Assembly: GCA_009842245.1 (NCBI GenBank)
Contig: VYFT01000006.1
Location: 127,039-191,038 of the forward strand
DNA length: 64,000 bases
Direction of reading: 5' to 3'
Source: Gammaproteobacteria bacterium
GTDB lineage: Bacteria > Pseudomonadota > Gammaproteobacteria > Pseudomonadales > Azotimanducaceae
Position 1 is the first letter of the stretch, and every line of letters begins with the position of its first letter. The position numbers and the translations under genes are program-made. Positions 46,395 to 55,909 of this stretch are shown in pieces. Under the pieces are notes generated by a model that worked only from the letters and a program-made list of their open reading frames with translations, did not search any database and was not told the DNA's origin.

Positions 46395-47840
46395 ATGACC
46401 GAGAGTGTATCAAGTAATGCAAAACAAGACCTTCTGACCGCCGGGGACATCTCCGACCGGCAGCTGGAAGTGATGATGAATGGAATGATGTCCCGCGAAA
46501 TTGATCGAGGTGAACTCTTTTTTCAATGCAGACGAAACGAGTCATGGTCTTTGGAGCAAGGAATCGTAAAAAACGCGGGATTCTCAGTTTCTCGAGGAAT
46601 TGGCGCTCGGGCCATCAGCGGTGAGAAGAGTGGATTTGCTTATGCTGACGACATCCAACTTGACGTACTTGAGCAAACATCAAGCGCGGCGAGATCGATT
46701 GCTCGAACTGGGAGTTCTCAAAGCACTAATTTACCGTTAAAACGTCAGTTACCTGAGTTCTACCAAGGCTCAGATCCGATCGTTTCGATATCTCAAGACG
46801 AAAAAGTCAAGCTACTGTCTCGCATTGACAAATTCACACGATCTTTGGACCCACGTGTGAAGGAAGTTTCCGTTTCGATCAATGCAAACCACGAGTCAAC
46901 ATACATTTACTCAAGCGATGGCACGGACCAAGGGGACGTACGCCCGCTAGTTCGTTTTGGTGTGTCGGTGGTAGTAGAGCAAAACGGTAGAAGGGAAAAT
47001 GGTAGTTGCGGTGGCGGTGGCCGGCACGATTTGTCTTGGCTGTATGAGAATGAAACTGCAGAAAATTTCGCGCGGGAAGCAGTGCGACAGGCACTTGTCA
47101 ATCTTGAAGCGGTAGATGCACCCGCTGGACCTATGCCCGTAGTACTTGGACCGGGATGGCCCGGAGTGTTATTGCACGAAGCAGTCGGACATGGCTTGGA
47201 AGGAGACTTCAATCGCAAAGGAACTTCAACATTTTCGAATCGAATTGGGGAACGTGTCGCGTCTCCGCTTTGTACGATCGTTGACGACGCGACGATCCCA
47301 AATCGACGTGGTTCACTTACCATTGAAGATGAAGGTACCCCTGGTCAGAGAACGGTGTTAATCGAAAATGGAGTGTTGCGAGGCTATATGCAAGACAAAC
47401 TGAACGCGAAACTAATGGGAGTAGCAAGCACCGGTAATGGTCGACGTGAATCCTATGCACATCAGCCAATGCCTCGCATGACAAACACGTTCATGCTCGC
47501 GGGTGAGAGTGACCCTGACGAGATCGTCAAAAGTGTGGATCGGGGCGTGTACGCAAAAACGTTTGGTGGTGGTCAAGTAGATATAACCTCAGGCCAGTTC
47601 GTGTTCTCTGCTACCGAAGCATATCTCATTGAAAACGGTAAGATCACAGTTCCGGTCAAAAGTGCGACACTAATCGGTAACGGACCCGAGATAATGACTA
47701 GAGTATCAATGGTCGGGAATGACCTAGAACTTGATCTCGGCGTCGGTGTATGCGGCAAAGAAGGACAAGGAGTTCCAGTTGGAGTTGGGCAACCGACATT
47801 AAAGATCGATCAGATTACTGTCGGGGGTACTCAGACATGA
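46395..47840 (+). CDS. tldD: Metalloprotease subunit TldD
   Basis: TldD and PmbA (TldE) form a heterodimeric zinc protease that trims small peptides and helps process microcins and toxin-antitoxin proteins. The 481 residues carry the zinc site HEAVGHG at 261-267, within the family-specific [18 protein letters not shown]. An AGGAGAG ribosome site precedes the ATG. The gene follows yhdP by 24 bases and its stop overlaps the pmbA ATG (ATGA), so both subunits are coupled. Confidence 0.96.
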   Translation: MTESVSSNAKQDLLTAGDISDRQLEVMMNGMMSREIDRGELFFQCRRNESWSLEQGIVKNAGFSVSRGIGARAISGEKSGFAYADDIQLDVLEQTSSAARSIARTGSSQSTNLPLKRQLPEFYQGSDPIVSISQDEKVKLLSRIDKFTRSLDPRVKEVSVSINANHESTYIYSSDGTDQGDVRPLVRFGVSVVVEQNGRRENGSCGGGGRHDLSWLYENETAENFAREAVRQALVNLEAVDAPAGPMPVVLGPGWPGVLLHEAVGHGLEGDFNRKGTSTFSNRIGERVASPLCTIVDDATIPNRRGSLTIEDEGTPGQRTVLIENGVLRGYMQDKLNAKLMGVASTGNGRRESYAHQPMPRMTNTFMLAGESDPDEIVKSVDRGVYAKTFGGGQVDITSGQFVFSATEAYLIENGKITVPVKSATLIGNGPEIMTRVSMVGNDLELDLGVGVCGKEGQGVPVGVGQPTLKIDQITVGGTQT

Positions 47841-49216
47841 CCACCAGCATGGTTGATGTAAAGGACAGTGCCGCCGCGCCCGCGGTACACACGTCAAACG
47901 ATGAAGAGAGACTAAAAGAATTCGTTGAGCGAATTCTTACGGTAGCAAAAAATGGTGGTGCGACCGCCGCTGAGGTCACCGCCGGTGACGACGTCGGATT
48001 AGATGTTAAGATGCGGGAAGGTGATCTCGACACAGTCGAATTCAGTCGTGACCGAGGATTTGACATCACGGTATATCGAGGGAAGCGACGGGGCAATGCA
48101 AGTACGACGGACACACGAGACGAGTCGATTCAAGAAGCTGTAGGTGCGGCTCTGGCAATTGCTGAACATACAGAGGAGGACTCTTACAGTGGTTTAGCAG
48201 ATCCCGACCTGTTGGCTGTAGATTTTCCCGACTTGGATCTGTATCGCTGTGATCCGATGGATGTAGAAGAGCTAAAGACCGCCGCAGGTACAGCGGAATC
48301 CATCGCGCTGGATTTCGATCCTAAGATCTATCGATCTGATGGTGCAAGGGCGAGTGTTTCATCGAATTGCGTTGCGTATGGAAACAGCTTAGGTTTCTTA
48401 CATGCGTACCGCAGTTCAAACTCTAGTCTGTATGCAGATGTGATCGCTAAGAGTAGCAACGGCATGCAACGAGCGGCATGGTTTACTATGGCACGACAAC
48501 GAAGTGAGTTGGACTCACCCGAGCTTGTTGGGACCAAGGCTGCAGAAAACGCGATTCGAAAGCTAGATCCCCGACCAATTCCAACTGGAGAATACCCGGT
48601 GCTTTTCGACCAGACAGTAGCGATGGGACTGATTCTTCACCTCCTCAACGCACTCTCTGGTAGACCACAATATTTGCGATCAACTTATTTGCTAGAATCG
48701 CTCGAGAAACAAGTCGCGACAACGGGAGTTTCACTCAAGGAATATCCATTTATTCACGGCGCTATGGGAAGTCGTGCTTACGACTCCGAAGGTGTAGCGA
48801 CGTCTGAGAAGTATTTCATCGAAAATGGCATCGCAAAAAACTATCTTCTCAGTAGTTATTCGGGGCGCAAGTTGGGCATGCCCTCCACCGGAAATGCCGC
48901 TGGGGTGTGTAATTTAACGGTGGAGTCAGAGAAACTTCCTCTTGAGGAAGTGTTGCACCAGATGGGTCGGGGCTTGGTGGTTAACTCACTGATGGGACAA
49001 GGTGTAAACATCTTGACGGGAGACTACTCCCGAGGTGCGTCAGGCTATTGGGTGGAAAATGGTGAGTACGCCCATGCAGCGGACGAACTTACGATCGCCG
49101 GGAAGTTGGATGAGATGTATAAGAACATGGTAGCATTTGGAGACGACGTAGAGATTCGTCGCAACATTCGAACTGGATCGATTCTTATATCGAATATGAC
49201 GGTCGCCGCAATCTAA
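47837..49216 (+). CDS. pmbA: Metalloprotease subunit PmbA/TldE
   Basis: PmbA is the partner of TldD; it has the same fold but no zinc site. The protein is 459 residues from the ATG at 47837. The frame is open 29 codons further upstream inside tldD, but the ATGA overlap and the family N-terminus favour this start. Visible segments include [40 protein letters not shown] and [20 protein letters not shown]. The yjgA gene that lies between tldD and pmbA in Pseudomonas is absent, so the two are directly adjacent. Confidence 0.95.
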   Translation: MTTSMVDVKDSAAAPAVHTSNDEERLKEFVERILTVAKNGGATAAEVTAGDDVGLDVKMREGDLDTVEFSRDRGFDITVYRGKRRGNASTTDTRDESIQEAVGAALAIAEHTEEDSYSGLADPDLLAVDFPDLDLYRCDPMDVEELKTAAGTAESIALDFDPKIYRSDGARASVSSNCVAYGNSLGFLHAYRSSNSSLYADVIAKSSNGMQRAAWFTMARQRSELDSPELVGTKAAENAIRKLDPRPIPTGEYPVLFDQTVAMGLILHLLNALSGRPQYLRSTYLLESLEKQVATTGVSLKEYPFIHGAMGSRAYDSEGVATSEKYFIENGIAKNYLLSSYSGRKLGMPSTGNAAGVCNLTVESEKLPLEEVLHQMGRGLVVNSLMGQGVNILTGDYSRGASGYWVENGEYAHAADELTIAGKLDEMYKNMVAFGDDVEIRRNIRTGSILISNMTVAAI

Positions 49217-49248
49217 TCTAGCCCGAATTAGCCTACTGCGGATTTCTT

Positions 49249-49482
49249 TTACTTCCGGACTGGTTCCTGGCGTCTGAGCTGTTCTTTCTTAAATAGCTCA
49301 GCGGAGAGGTAGTCGGAACCTCCAGATCGCCAGAGAGGAGTGTCGGGATTGCTGTGGCAACTAAGCGCCACTTGAAATAGCACGTTTTTGCGGTGATTGA
49401 TTTGGTTCAGTGAGCCTGCACCGAGTCTATGACGTCTAAGACTCCATTCCGTGTAGTGGAAATCATGCGTTTGGTGCTTCAA
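49249..49482 (-). CDS. Small hypothetical protein
   Basis: An open frame of 77 residues downstream of the DsbA-like gene and overlapping its last 20 bases. The protein is basic and hydrophilic, rich in His and Arg (RRHRLG, NHRKNV, KKEQLRRQE), with no membrane segment or motif I recognise. It is kept because it fills the otherwise empty gap to pmbA and lies co-directional after a gene. It could equally be chance or the remnant of a lost neighbour. Confidence 0.25.
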   Translation of the reverse strand: MKHQTHDFHYTEWSLRRHRLGAGSLNQINHRKNVLFQVALSCHSNPDTPLWRSGGSDYLSAELFKKEQLRRQEPVRK

Positions 49483-50185
49483 TAACGCTAATGTTTTGGC
49501 GTTCCGTTCGAACCTTCTTAATAAGAAAATCGACGATTGGAAAAATCCTCTTCCGTGACTGAGCTGTGCGAGTGTTCACCAAGAATCTGCCGTCTACTAC
49601 CACCGTGGGCGTGTTCTTAATCACCATGGCTTGGATCGTTTCATGAACTTCCAGAATATGATCCACGATTGACTCACTGTCGTTATAGGTCGCTCGAAAT
49701 ACTTTTGGATCAACCTCTGCTTTTTCTTTGAACAGTTGCTCGATATTACTAGGATCTTCCAACTTCCTTTTCTCGTCGTGTATCGCTTCAAACATTGGAA
49801 TGTGCACCGAATCTAGAACATCAAGCTCAATCGCGACGTAGTAAGCCTTAGCTAAGGGAACCCAATCTTTTTGGAAGACAACAGCTTCGCGATTAAACTC
49901 CACATCATCTTCTTTGTTTACCAACCACTCTGAAATGTGCGGTTCAAGTTTTTTACACGCAATACAACCGTAAGAGAAGTATTCGATAACAGATATCTTC
50001 TCTGATTCTTCTGATAGGGTTTCCGTGCCCTCTGCGTCCTCTTTGAGTTCAAGAACTTTGTAATCGATACCCGCTTCATACTCTTCGGTGGTACTTCCGA
50101 CCTGGGCTATACACCAAAACAAACATACGACACTCGCTCTTTTCAAATGTGAAATGTTCATCGTACTATTATTGATCTGCTTCAT
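49463..50185 (-). CDS. DsbA-like periplasmic thiol-disulfide protein with CIAC active site
   Basis: A 240-residue thioredoxin-fold protein. A short hydrophobic N-terminal segment (VVCLFWCIAQVG, about residues 19-30) looks like a signal peptide. The active site SYGCIAC puts Cys74 and Cys77 where DsbA has CPHC, in the FSYGC context typical of gammaproteobacterial DsbA, and NTPTVVVDG supplies the cis-proline loop. The CIAC dipeptide should alter redox potential, so it may be an oxidase of different strength, an isomerase-like protein or a dedicated partner. A second ATG at codon 9 is possible. It lies between pmbA and npr. Confidence 0.8.
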   Translation of the reverse strand: MKQINNSTMNISHLKRASVVCLFWCIAQVGSTTEEYEAGIDYKVLELKEDAEGTETLSEESEKISVIEYFSYGCIACKKLEPHISEWLVNKEDDVEFNREAVVFQKDWVPLAKAYYVAIELDVLDSVHIPMFEAIHDEKRKLEDPSNIEQLFKEKAEVDPKVFRATYNDSESIVDHILEVHETIQAMVIKNTPTVVVDGRFLVNTRTAQSRKRIFPIVDFLIKKVRTERQNISVIEAPNA

Positions 50186-50476
50186 ACCGTGTAGATTTCA
50201 AGATAGCTTGCCCGTTGACGCCATACGCTCTATCAACAACTTGTCTCGCGAGATGGCTTTCAAACCTAGATTATGCAACTTTAAAAATAGATTCCGACTT
50301 TCAAATACTCGGCTCGCTCTACATTTAAGTTGAACGTAGGGACATAGAGAGAGGGATTTTCACTTGAGAGTTATTTGCGTTTAGATGAGCCGCGTTGGAC
50401 CGTGCGCAGAACGTTATCTCTTGCTGTGGAGAACGAAATTTGGTTTTTTTGCGCGGTACCAACGCGCGTCAGGCTA
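50186..50476. other. Intergenic region between the DsbA-like gene and npr
   Basis: This 291-base stretch between co-directional genes shows no credible open frame or RNA structure. It includes a seven-T run around 50444-50450 with no good hairpin before it. The DsbA-like gene probably has its own promoter here. Confidence 0.45.
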
Positions 50477-50746
50477 CTACTCCGGTTCGCCAAATCGATC
50501 GGCGATTAACTGTGCGATCGATTTGTATGCTACTTCGGCTTCCTCGCCCTCGGTCTTTAGGAAGAGTTCACTGCCTTGGGTAGCAGCGAGTGTCATAATT
50601 TGCATCATGCTTTTACCATTGACGAGTTGACTCTCTTCATGTCCAAGTTGAACCGAACAAGGAAAACTCTTGGCAACTTGCACAAACTTAGCTGAGGCGC
50701 GTGCGTGCATACCTAATTTGTTGACGATTTTGACTCGACCAAGCAT
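50477..50746 (-). CDS. npr: Phosphocarrier protein Npr (nitrogen PTS)
   Basis: Npr relays phosphate from PtsP to PtsN. From the ATG at 50746 the protein is 89 residues, the HPr length; an open frame continues 39 codons upstream inside rapZ but has no family similarity. The phosphorylated histidine is His14 in LGMHARASAKFV, and the Ser-containing NGKSMMQIMTLAA is HPr-typical. It follows rapZ by five bases and closes the rpoN-hpf-ptsN-rapZ-npr operon. Confidence 0.95.
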   Translation of the reverse strand: MLGRVKIVNKLGMHARASAKFVQVAKSFPCSVQLGHEESQLVNGKSMMQIMTLAATQGSELFLKTEGEEAEVAYKSIAQLIADRFGEPE

Positions 50747-50751
50747 TTTCG

Positions 50752-51609
50752 TTAGCCATTTCCAGTATCGCGATGCCGAATGAGTACGTGCGGATAAGTA
50801 GACTTGAAGGCTTCCGCTAGTCTCTCCGCCATGTACACGGAACGATGCCGTCCTCCAGTACAACCTAGAGCAACTGTTAAGTAAGCCGTATTTTGCTGCT
50901 CAAATTGTGGTAACCAACGGGTTAGAAAATCAACGATTTGTTGATACAACTGTTCGACGGTTTCATGTGCCTCAAAAAATTCCTGAACCTTCCGTTCGCG
51001 ACCACTCATCGCGCGTAATTCTGGAACCCAGTGAGGGTTTGGTAGACAGCGAAGGTCAAACACATAATCAGCATCAACCGGAACACCGTTACGATAGGCA
51101 AATGATCGAAATAAAAGTGATAACTGTTGATCGTTCGCCTCGATTAAACGTTCTTTAGTGACATTCACCAGGTCGTGCAAGGTCAATTCAGTCGTATCTA
51201 TCTGTAGATCAGCAACTTCTGCCAAGTGGGCTAATAATTCACTTTCGCTTTCAATGGCTTGTCGTAGATCTACTCCCACGCGTTCGAGTGGGTGGCGCCT
51301 TCTCGTTTCGTCAAACCGCTTTACTAAAACCGCGCTCCTAGCATCGAGGAAAACCAGACGCGGTCGAAAAGAATCTGAAGCTAGTTGTCGAAGGATAGTA
51401 GGTAACTGGGATAAGTCCGACGTTGAACTTCTTGCGTCTACAGACACTGCAATGTTTGCGCGATTATCGCCGGACAAGCTGTTTTCAACAAGTTGAAAAA
51501 TTAGCGGGACAGGAAAGTTGTCGATACAAGTGAACCCACCATCTTCCAATGCATGAAGTACGGTACTTTTACCAGATCCAGAACGCCCTGTGATCACATA
51601 AAGCTTCAT
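50752..51609 (-). CDS. rapZ: RNase adapter protein RapZ
   Basis: RapZ binds small RNAs such as GlmZ and presents them to RNase E, controlling glucosamine-6-phosphate synthesis in enterics. The 285 residues have a Walker A motif GRSGSGKS at 8-15, CIDNFPVPL, the Walker B region RPRLVFLDAR and the C-terminal FDLRCLPNPHW and GCTGGRHRSVYMAE. Only one base separates it from ptsN. Whether RNase E and GlmY/GlmZ exist here cannot be seen. Confidence 0.95.
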   Translation of the reverse strand: MKLYVITGRSGSGKSTVLHALEDGGFTCIDNFPVPLIFQLVENSLSGDNRANIAVSVDARSSTSDLSQLPTILRQLASDSFRPRLVFLDARSAVLVKRFDETRRRHPLERVGVDLRQAIESESELLAHLAEVADLQIDTTELTLHDLVNVTKERLIEANDQQLSLLFRSFAYRNGVPVDADYVFDLRCLPNPHWVPELRAMSGRERKVQEFFEAHETVEQLYQQIVDFLTRWLPQFEQQNTAYLTVALGCTGGRHRSVYMAERLAEAFKSTYPHVLIRHRDTGNG

Positions 51610-51610
51610 T

Positions 51611-52078
51611 TCATTCGATCTGTCGCGCGAAACTTAAGAAAGTGTCGCGTAATGATGTGGGCGATCTTGCTTCCAACAATTCGCCGAGTTGACTTGGGTC
51701 GCTGCAAACCATAGCGATAGTTTTTAAGATTTGAAGGTGGTCATCGTCAGTCTCAACAGGCACGACTAATGTAAAAGCTAATGTGACTGCTCCGGCGTTT
51801 CCGAAGGGTACATCAGGCTTAAATCGAAGTAATGCTCCGATCGGTGTTGAACACTCTTCCAATCGACAATGAGGGAGTGCCACTCTGGTATCGTCGATAA
51901 CTGTACAAGCGAGTTCTTCTCGTTCCGTTAACTTTTCTAATAACTTTCGCGAATCGATGGACTTTCTTTCTTGGTGAATGATTTGTGCGGAGTGCTGCAG
52001 TGCCGACTTCCTCGATTGACAATTGTGTACGAACCTCACCGTTACCGGTGTAAATATCGTTTCAAACCGAATCACCAC
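51611..52078 (-). CDS. ptsN: Nitrogen regulatory IIA protein (EIIA-Ntr)
   Basis: PtsN is the terminal phosphate acceptor of the nitrogen PTS and regulates potassium transport and other targets by direct binding. The 155 residues contain the phosphorylated His70 in RVALPHCRLEE; enteric proteins have IPHGRL, so Gly is replaced by Cys here. The N-terminus (FETIFTPVTVRF) and C-terminal LEARSPTSLRDTF fit. The start is GTG at 52078. It lies between hpf and rapZ as in most gammaproteobacteria. Confidence 0.94.
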   Translation of the reverse strand: MVIRFETIFTPVTVRFVHNCQSRKSALQHSAQIIHQERKSIDSRKLLEKLTEREELACTVIDDTRVALPHCRLEECSTPIGALLRFKPDVPFGNAGAVTLAFTLVVPVETDDDHLQILKTIAMVCSDPSQLGELLEARSPTSLRDTFLSFARQIE

Positions 52079-52102
52079 GTGTAAAAATTCATTGTGTGCA
52101 AT

Positions 52103-52399
52103 TTACGCCGAGCGATGATTAGTAAGTTTTTCCTTGTGTTTGATAATTTGGCGATCGAGCTTAGCCACGAGGCTGTCAATCGCGGACTGCATGTCATTAG
52201 CCGACGCGTCCGCGTAGATTTCACTTCCAAGCGCGTGAACGGTAGCTTCGGCACGGTGTGTGATCTTATCTTTGGAAAGCACGACATGCACCGATGTAAT
52301 GCGGTCGTGATGGCGTTCTATTTTTGCAAGCTTGCGTTTCAGGAAAGAACGCAAATGTTGATTGACGTCTATGTGGTTTCCAGTGATATTTAATTGCAC
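52103..52399 (-). CDS. hpf: Ribosome hibernation promoting factor (short type)
   Basis: Hpf binds the decoding centre of the 30S subunit and, with RMF, makes inactive 100S ribosomes. The 98 residues correspond to the short form. The N-terminus MQLNITGNHIDVNQHLRSFL and the later segment YADASANDMQSAIDSLVAKL are typical, ending in a basic helix. It lies downstream of rpoN by 110 bases and upstream of ptsN by 24, the conserved order. Confidence 0.95.
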   Translation of the reverse strand: MQLNITGNHIDVNQHLRSFLKRKLAKIERHHDRITSVHVVLSKDKITHRAEATVHALGSEIYADASANDMQSAIDSLVAKLDRQIIKHKEKLTNHRSA

Positions 52400-52509
52400 C
52401 TTTTTACTCCTGTAAATTGGAAAAAAATTGCCATGCGGCGCGGTATTGAATCTAGCAGGTGACTAGGCCCTTCAATACGGAGATTCCTTAGAACGATTGT
52501 AACCACTCG

Positions 52510-54027
52510 TTAAGCACGTACGCGCCTGTGTTGTACAGCCGGTATTTGCAGAGATTCACGATATTTAGTCACTGTGCGTCGAGCGATTGTTATTTTTCTA
52601 TCTTTGAGCATATCCGCGATAGCAGTGTCGGTAAGAGGTTGGGTTGGATCTTCAGTTTCAGTCCATCGCTGAATGAGTGCGCGGATCGTCGTACTAGAAA
52701 CGTCATCTCCGCGATGTGCCCGGAGTGCGCTAGAAAAGAAGTATTTCAATTCATAAGTGCCTCGAGCGCACAAGATATATTTCTCGGTCGTGATTCGAGA
52801 TATTGTTGAAGTATGAACGCCAACCATCGTTGCTAATTCTGACTGTGCCATGGGACGCATAAATAGTTCTCCGCGTTCGAAAAACTCTTTTTGCTCCTGG
52901 ACAATAGTAACTGCAACTTTGAGCAGAGTCTCTTTTCTTCTATTGATCCCATAGATGAGAGCTTGTGCACGGTGAAGATATTCTTTGAAGTACTGTTTGT
53001 CCTTCGTTGAGAGCGCATTTCGATTCAACGCTTTGTACTCTTGATTGATTCGCACTGTAGGAGAAACTCGATCGTTCAACGTCACTGTCCATTCTCCATC
53101 CTCTTTACTGACTAATACATCCGGTACGATATATAAAGACTCAACGCTTGCATAGGCTGCACCAGGACGCGGGTTCAACGATTGAATGAGTTCTATCGCA
53201 GCTGATATCTCTCGCTGTTCGCGTTGAAGAAGTGTTTGAAGATTTCGATCAGACTGGCACGCAAGCGACTCAAAGTGATCTTGCACGATGGTTAACGCTA
53301 GTTCCCTATATTCTTTGCTTGCGGGTAGAGAGTTCAGTTGCAAAAGGAGGCACTCTTGTACGTTCCGTGCTCCCACACCCGTGGGTGAGAGAGTTTGCAA
53401 AACTTGTAAACCACTCTTGAGCTGAGCGCGCGTACACTTCAGAATGTCTTGGCACTCGTTCGTCAATTCCTCCCAATGAAATAGATAACCGTCCTCGTTG
53501 AGTGCATCAATCAGGTAACTAACGACACTGCCAGCTAACTTTGGTAGTTTTTGATGTTTGAGTTGTTCGTGCAAATGTTCTTGTAATGATGCGCTATAAG
53601 TAGCGATCGACTCGCCGTCTACAGTACTGGCGTCATTCCCGTCCGCAAGGTATATGTCTGACCACTCGGTTTCAACGTTTAATTTGAGCGATGACAGGTC
53701 CGCACTAGTATCGTTTGAGAGAGCAGTAGCAAGATCTTCGCGATCTTGCGTGGTTGCCTGCGGTTGTACATCTTCATATGGGTCATCCCCGTAATCTTGA
53801 GTAGTGTCTTCGTGCTCAAACTGTTCGTCCAGTGGTTCTTCGTTTGAACCGATCGAGTCGGAATCGGTTTCATCCGCAATCTCGAGAAATGGATTCACAG
53901 AACACTCCGCCAGAATCTCCTGTTCCAATTGCACTGCGGACAATTGCATCATGCGGATAGCTTGCCGCAGTTCTGGTGTAAGGTTGGTTTGAAGTCGCTG
54001 CTGAAGTACGAGAGATTGCTGGTTCAC
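52510..54027 (-). CDS. rpoN: RNA polymerase sigma-54 factor
   Basis: RpoN directs RNA polymerase to -24/-12 promoters that need enhancer-binding ATPases. The 505 residues have the Gln/Leu-rich activator-binding region I (LVLQQRLQTNLTPELRQAIR), an acidic region II (about 50-110), the core-binding domain, a helix-turn-helix near 375-400 (VGVHTSTISRITTEKY) and the RpoN box ARRTVTKYRE near the end. It overlaps nothing and follows lptB by 12 bases. No enhancer-binding protein lies in the window. Confidence 0.96.
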   Translation of the reverse strand: MNQQSLVLQQRLQTNLTPELRQAIRMMQLSAVQLEQEILAECSVNPFLEIADETDSDSIGSNEEPLDEQFEHEDTTQDYGDDPYEDVQPQATTQDREDLATALSNDTSADLSSLKLNVETEWSDIYLADGNDASTVDGESIATYSASLQEHLHEQLKHQKLPKLAGSVVSYLIDALNEDGYLFHWEELTNECQDILKCTRAQLKSGLQVLQTLSPTGVGARNVQECLLLQLNSLPASKEYRELALTIVQDHFESLACQSDRNLQTLLQREQREISAAIELIQSLNPRPGAAYASVESLYIVPDVLVSKEDGEWTVTLNDRVSPTVRINQEYKALNRNALSTKDKQYFKEYLHRAQALIYGINRRKETLLKVAVTIVQEQKEFFERGELFMRPMAQSELATMVGVHTSTISRITTEKYILCARGTYELKYFFSSALRAHRGDDVSSTTIRALIQRWTETEDPTQPLTDTAIADMLKDRKITIARRTVTKYRESLQIPAVQHRRVRA

Positions 54028-54039
54028 AAACAGGAACTC

Positions 54040-54804
54040 TTAGTATTTGAACTCTGTACCCAGGTACGAACGCTGGACCTCTTCGTTTGCAAGGATTTCT
54101 TCAGTCGTCCCTTCGGCGATGACATGACCTTCGTTGACGATGTATGCTCGATCACACAGATCTAAGGTGTCTCGAACGTTATGGTCTGTGATGAGGACAC
54201 CGATTCCTCGGGACGTGAGGTGCCGGACATTGTGTTTAATATCTGCTACCGAGATTGGATCTACGCCCGCGAAAGGTTCATCTAACAGTATGAACTTTGG
54301 TTGCGAAGCCAGAGCACGCGCTATTTCAAGGCGTCTTCGTTCTCCTCCCGATAACCTTTCGCCTAAATTGTTGCGTACTTTGTCTAGGTTAAATTCTTCG
54401 ATCAATTCTTCGACGCGTTGTCGCCGGTTCGCACGACTAGTCCCCTCATGTAATTCCACTGTAGTGAGGATATTCTGATAGGTAGTCAACCGACGAAAAA
54501 CACTCGCTTCTTGAGGAAGATAGCCTAGTCCAGCACGCGCGCGTTGATGCATGGGTGTTCCGGTAATCTCTACGTCGCCGAGATGGATCTGTCCGGTATC
54601 CATGCGAATCAAGCCGACAATGCAATAGAAGCTCGTCGTTTTTCCCGCACCATTTGGTCCCAGTAAGCCGACGATTTCTCCTGTCGCGACCGACAGCGAA
54701 ATGTTTTCTACTACTAGTCTTTTACCATATCGCTTCGAGATACCTGAAGCGACTAGAGTGGTTGCCGAAGAACCAGTGCTATTGTGACGCAAATCGGAGT
54801 TCAT
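54040..54804 (-). CDS. lptB: Lipopolysaccharide export ABC ATPase LptB
   Basis: LptB powers extraction of lipopolysaccharide from the inner membrane with LptFG. The 254 residues contain Walker [11 protein letters not shown] at 49-58, the signature [15 protein letters not shown], Walker [15 protein letters not shown], and the H-loop [11 protein letters not shown]. The first 20 residues are an extension not needed for the fold, so a later start is possible. It lies between lptA and rpoN. lptF and lptG are not in the window. Confidence 0.95.
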   Translation of the reverse strand: MNSDLRHNSTGSSATTLVASGISKRYGKRLVVENISLSVATGEIVGLLGPNGAGKTTSFYCIVGLIRMDTGQIHLGDVEITGTPMHQRARAGLGYLPQEASVFRRLTTYQNILTTVELHEGTSRANRRQRVEELIEEFNLDKVRNNLGERLSGGERRRLEIARALASQPKFILLDEPFAGVDPISVADIKHNVRHLTSRGIGVLITDHNVRDTLDLCDRAYIVNEGHVIAEGTTEEILANEEVQRSYLGTEFKY

Positions 54805-54819
54805 TTCGACATGGTTGAA

Positions 54820-55347
54820 CTACGGTGTCTCTACGTCTTGGAGTGTAATTTCGACTTGCTCGTCGCTCTCTCCTTTAGTCGCGATAATTTTTTGAGAGTC
54901 TAACTCGATACGCACTTTCTGGGCACGAATCTTTGCAGCATCGGTTTGAAGTAGTACTTCACCAGTGAATTCAACCCAGTTAGCTTCGTTATCAAACTTC
55001 AATTCATGCGCGGACGCAAGAATCGTTTGAGTCTCTCCTTCGTCGTCGTCAATCTCAAGTTCAAGTTTCAATGGTTTACCCGTCGCGGTGATCGACAGGA
55101 GCTGCGTGCCCTTCACTTTGGCGTTTACCTGGTCAGCACTTAACTTCACTTCGTCGGAGTCGATTTTTACGTTCCCTTTTGCGGTAAATTCGCCAGCGGA
55201 CAAGTCAAACTCTGTGTCATCAGCTTTAATGTCTGACATCCCGATTGAGAACGTAGGCACGCTCCAGAGGATTATCAGAGCAAGTATTGAGTACTTGTGT
55301 ATATCGCGCTTGTTATTCGGTTTCACTACTCTCATATTGAATTTCAA
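54820..55347 (-). CDS. lptA: Lipopolysaccharide transport protein LptA
   Basis: LptA forms the periplasmic bridge of beta-jellyroll units along which lipopolysaccharide moves. The 175 residues have a signal-peptide-like segment (SILALIILWSVPTFSIG) and an OstA-type domain: DIKADDTEFDLSAGEFTAKG, NVKIDSDEVKLSADQV and VEFTGEVLLQTDAAKIRAQ. The start at 55347 overlaps lptC by 35 bases; an ATG four codons later would shorten the overlap to 23 bases. The gene order lptC-lptA-lptB is conserved. Confidence 0.92.
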   Translation of the reverse strand: MKFNMRVVKPNNKRDIHKYSILALIILWSVPTFSIGMSDIKADDTEFDLSAGEFTAKGNVKIDSDEVKLSADQVNAKVKGTQLLSITATGKPLKLELEIDDDEGETQTILASAHELKFDNEANWVEFTGEVLLQTDAAKIRAQKVRIELDSQKIIATKGESDEQVEITLQDVETP

Positions 55348-55909
55348 CTTGGTTTCCAGGCTCTGAACTCAGCCGTAGCTGTTTAGTTGTGAGATCAAAG
55401 TGAAAGGCATTTGCATCGTACGAGGAAGCACCTGCTTTGATAGACACGTTTTCATCACTATGAACTGTGTTGGCCTTGGGATCGAATATTACATCAGCTC
55501 CTCGAAATGAATACTCTGGACTGTCGACACTACCTGAGTATACGTTGACCGCTCCAAGCAGTCGTATTGGTTCTAAGAATTGGCTTGGGTTTTTGGCGTC
55601 TGGTTGAACCGATCCGATGTCCGCATTCATGTGCCATCGTTCACCATCCTCACGATCTACGTGAATCTTGAGACTCTTGAACAGCATCTTGTCTTGCGCG
55701 GAAAACTGTTCAATTTCGTCAGCGCGTAATTCATATGCGAGTGCTCCGCTCGTGTGAAACGCTTGAATCTGAACATCTTTGAGATAGATGTCCGGCACAT
55801 CTTCCAGATTTGTAGAAGCAGCTTCTTCAAAGTCTTTGGGAAAAAATAGATATAGGATGACTCCCAGTATCCCCGTGATTATTGCAGCAGCGAGAATTTT
55901 TTTTGTCAT
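55313..55909 (-). CDS. lptC: Lipopolysaccharide export protein LptC
   Basis: LptC is a single-pass inner-membrane protein that hands lipopolysaccharide from LptBFG to LptA. The 198 residues start with one transmembrane helix (ILAAAIITGILGVILYLF), followed by a beta-jellyroll domain with DVQIQAFHTSGALAYELRAD and FHFDLTTKQLRLSS near the end. It overlaps kdsC by four bases and lptA by 35. Sequence similarity in this family is low, so gene order adds much to the call. Confidence 0.9.
   Translation of the reverse strand: MTKKILAAAIITGILGVILYLFFPKDFEEAASTNLEDVPDIYLKDVQIQAFHTSGALAYELRADEIEQFSAQDKMLFKSLKIHVDREDGERWHMNADIGSVQPDAKNPSQFLEPIRLLGAVNVYSGSVDSPEYSFRGADVIFDPKANTVHSDENVSIKAGASSYDANAFHFDLTTKQLRLSSEPGNQVEIQYESSETE

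Noticed and set aside
46037..46450. A 137-codon minus-strand frame across the yhdP-tldD junction
   Set aside because: Antisense to two conserved genes and without recognisable domains.
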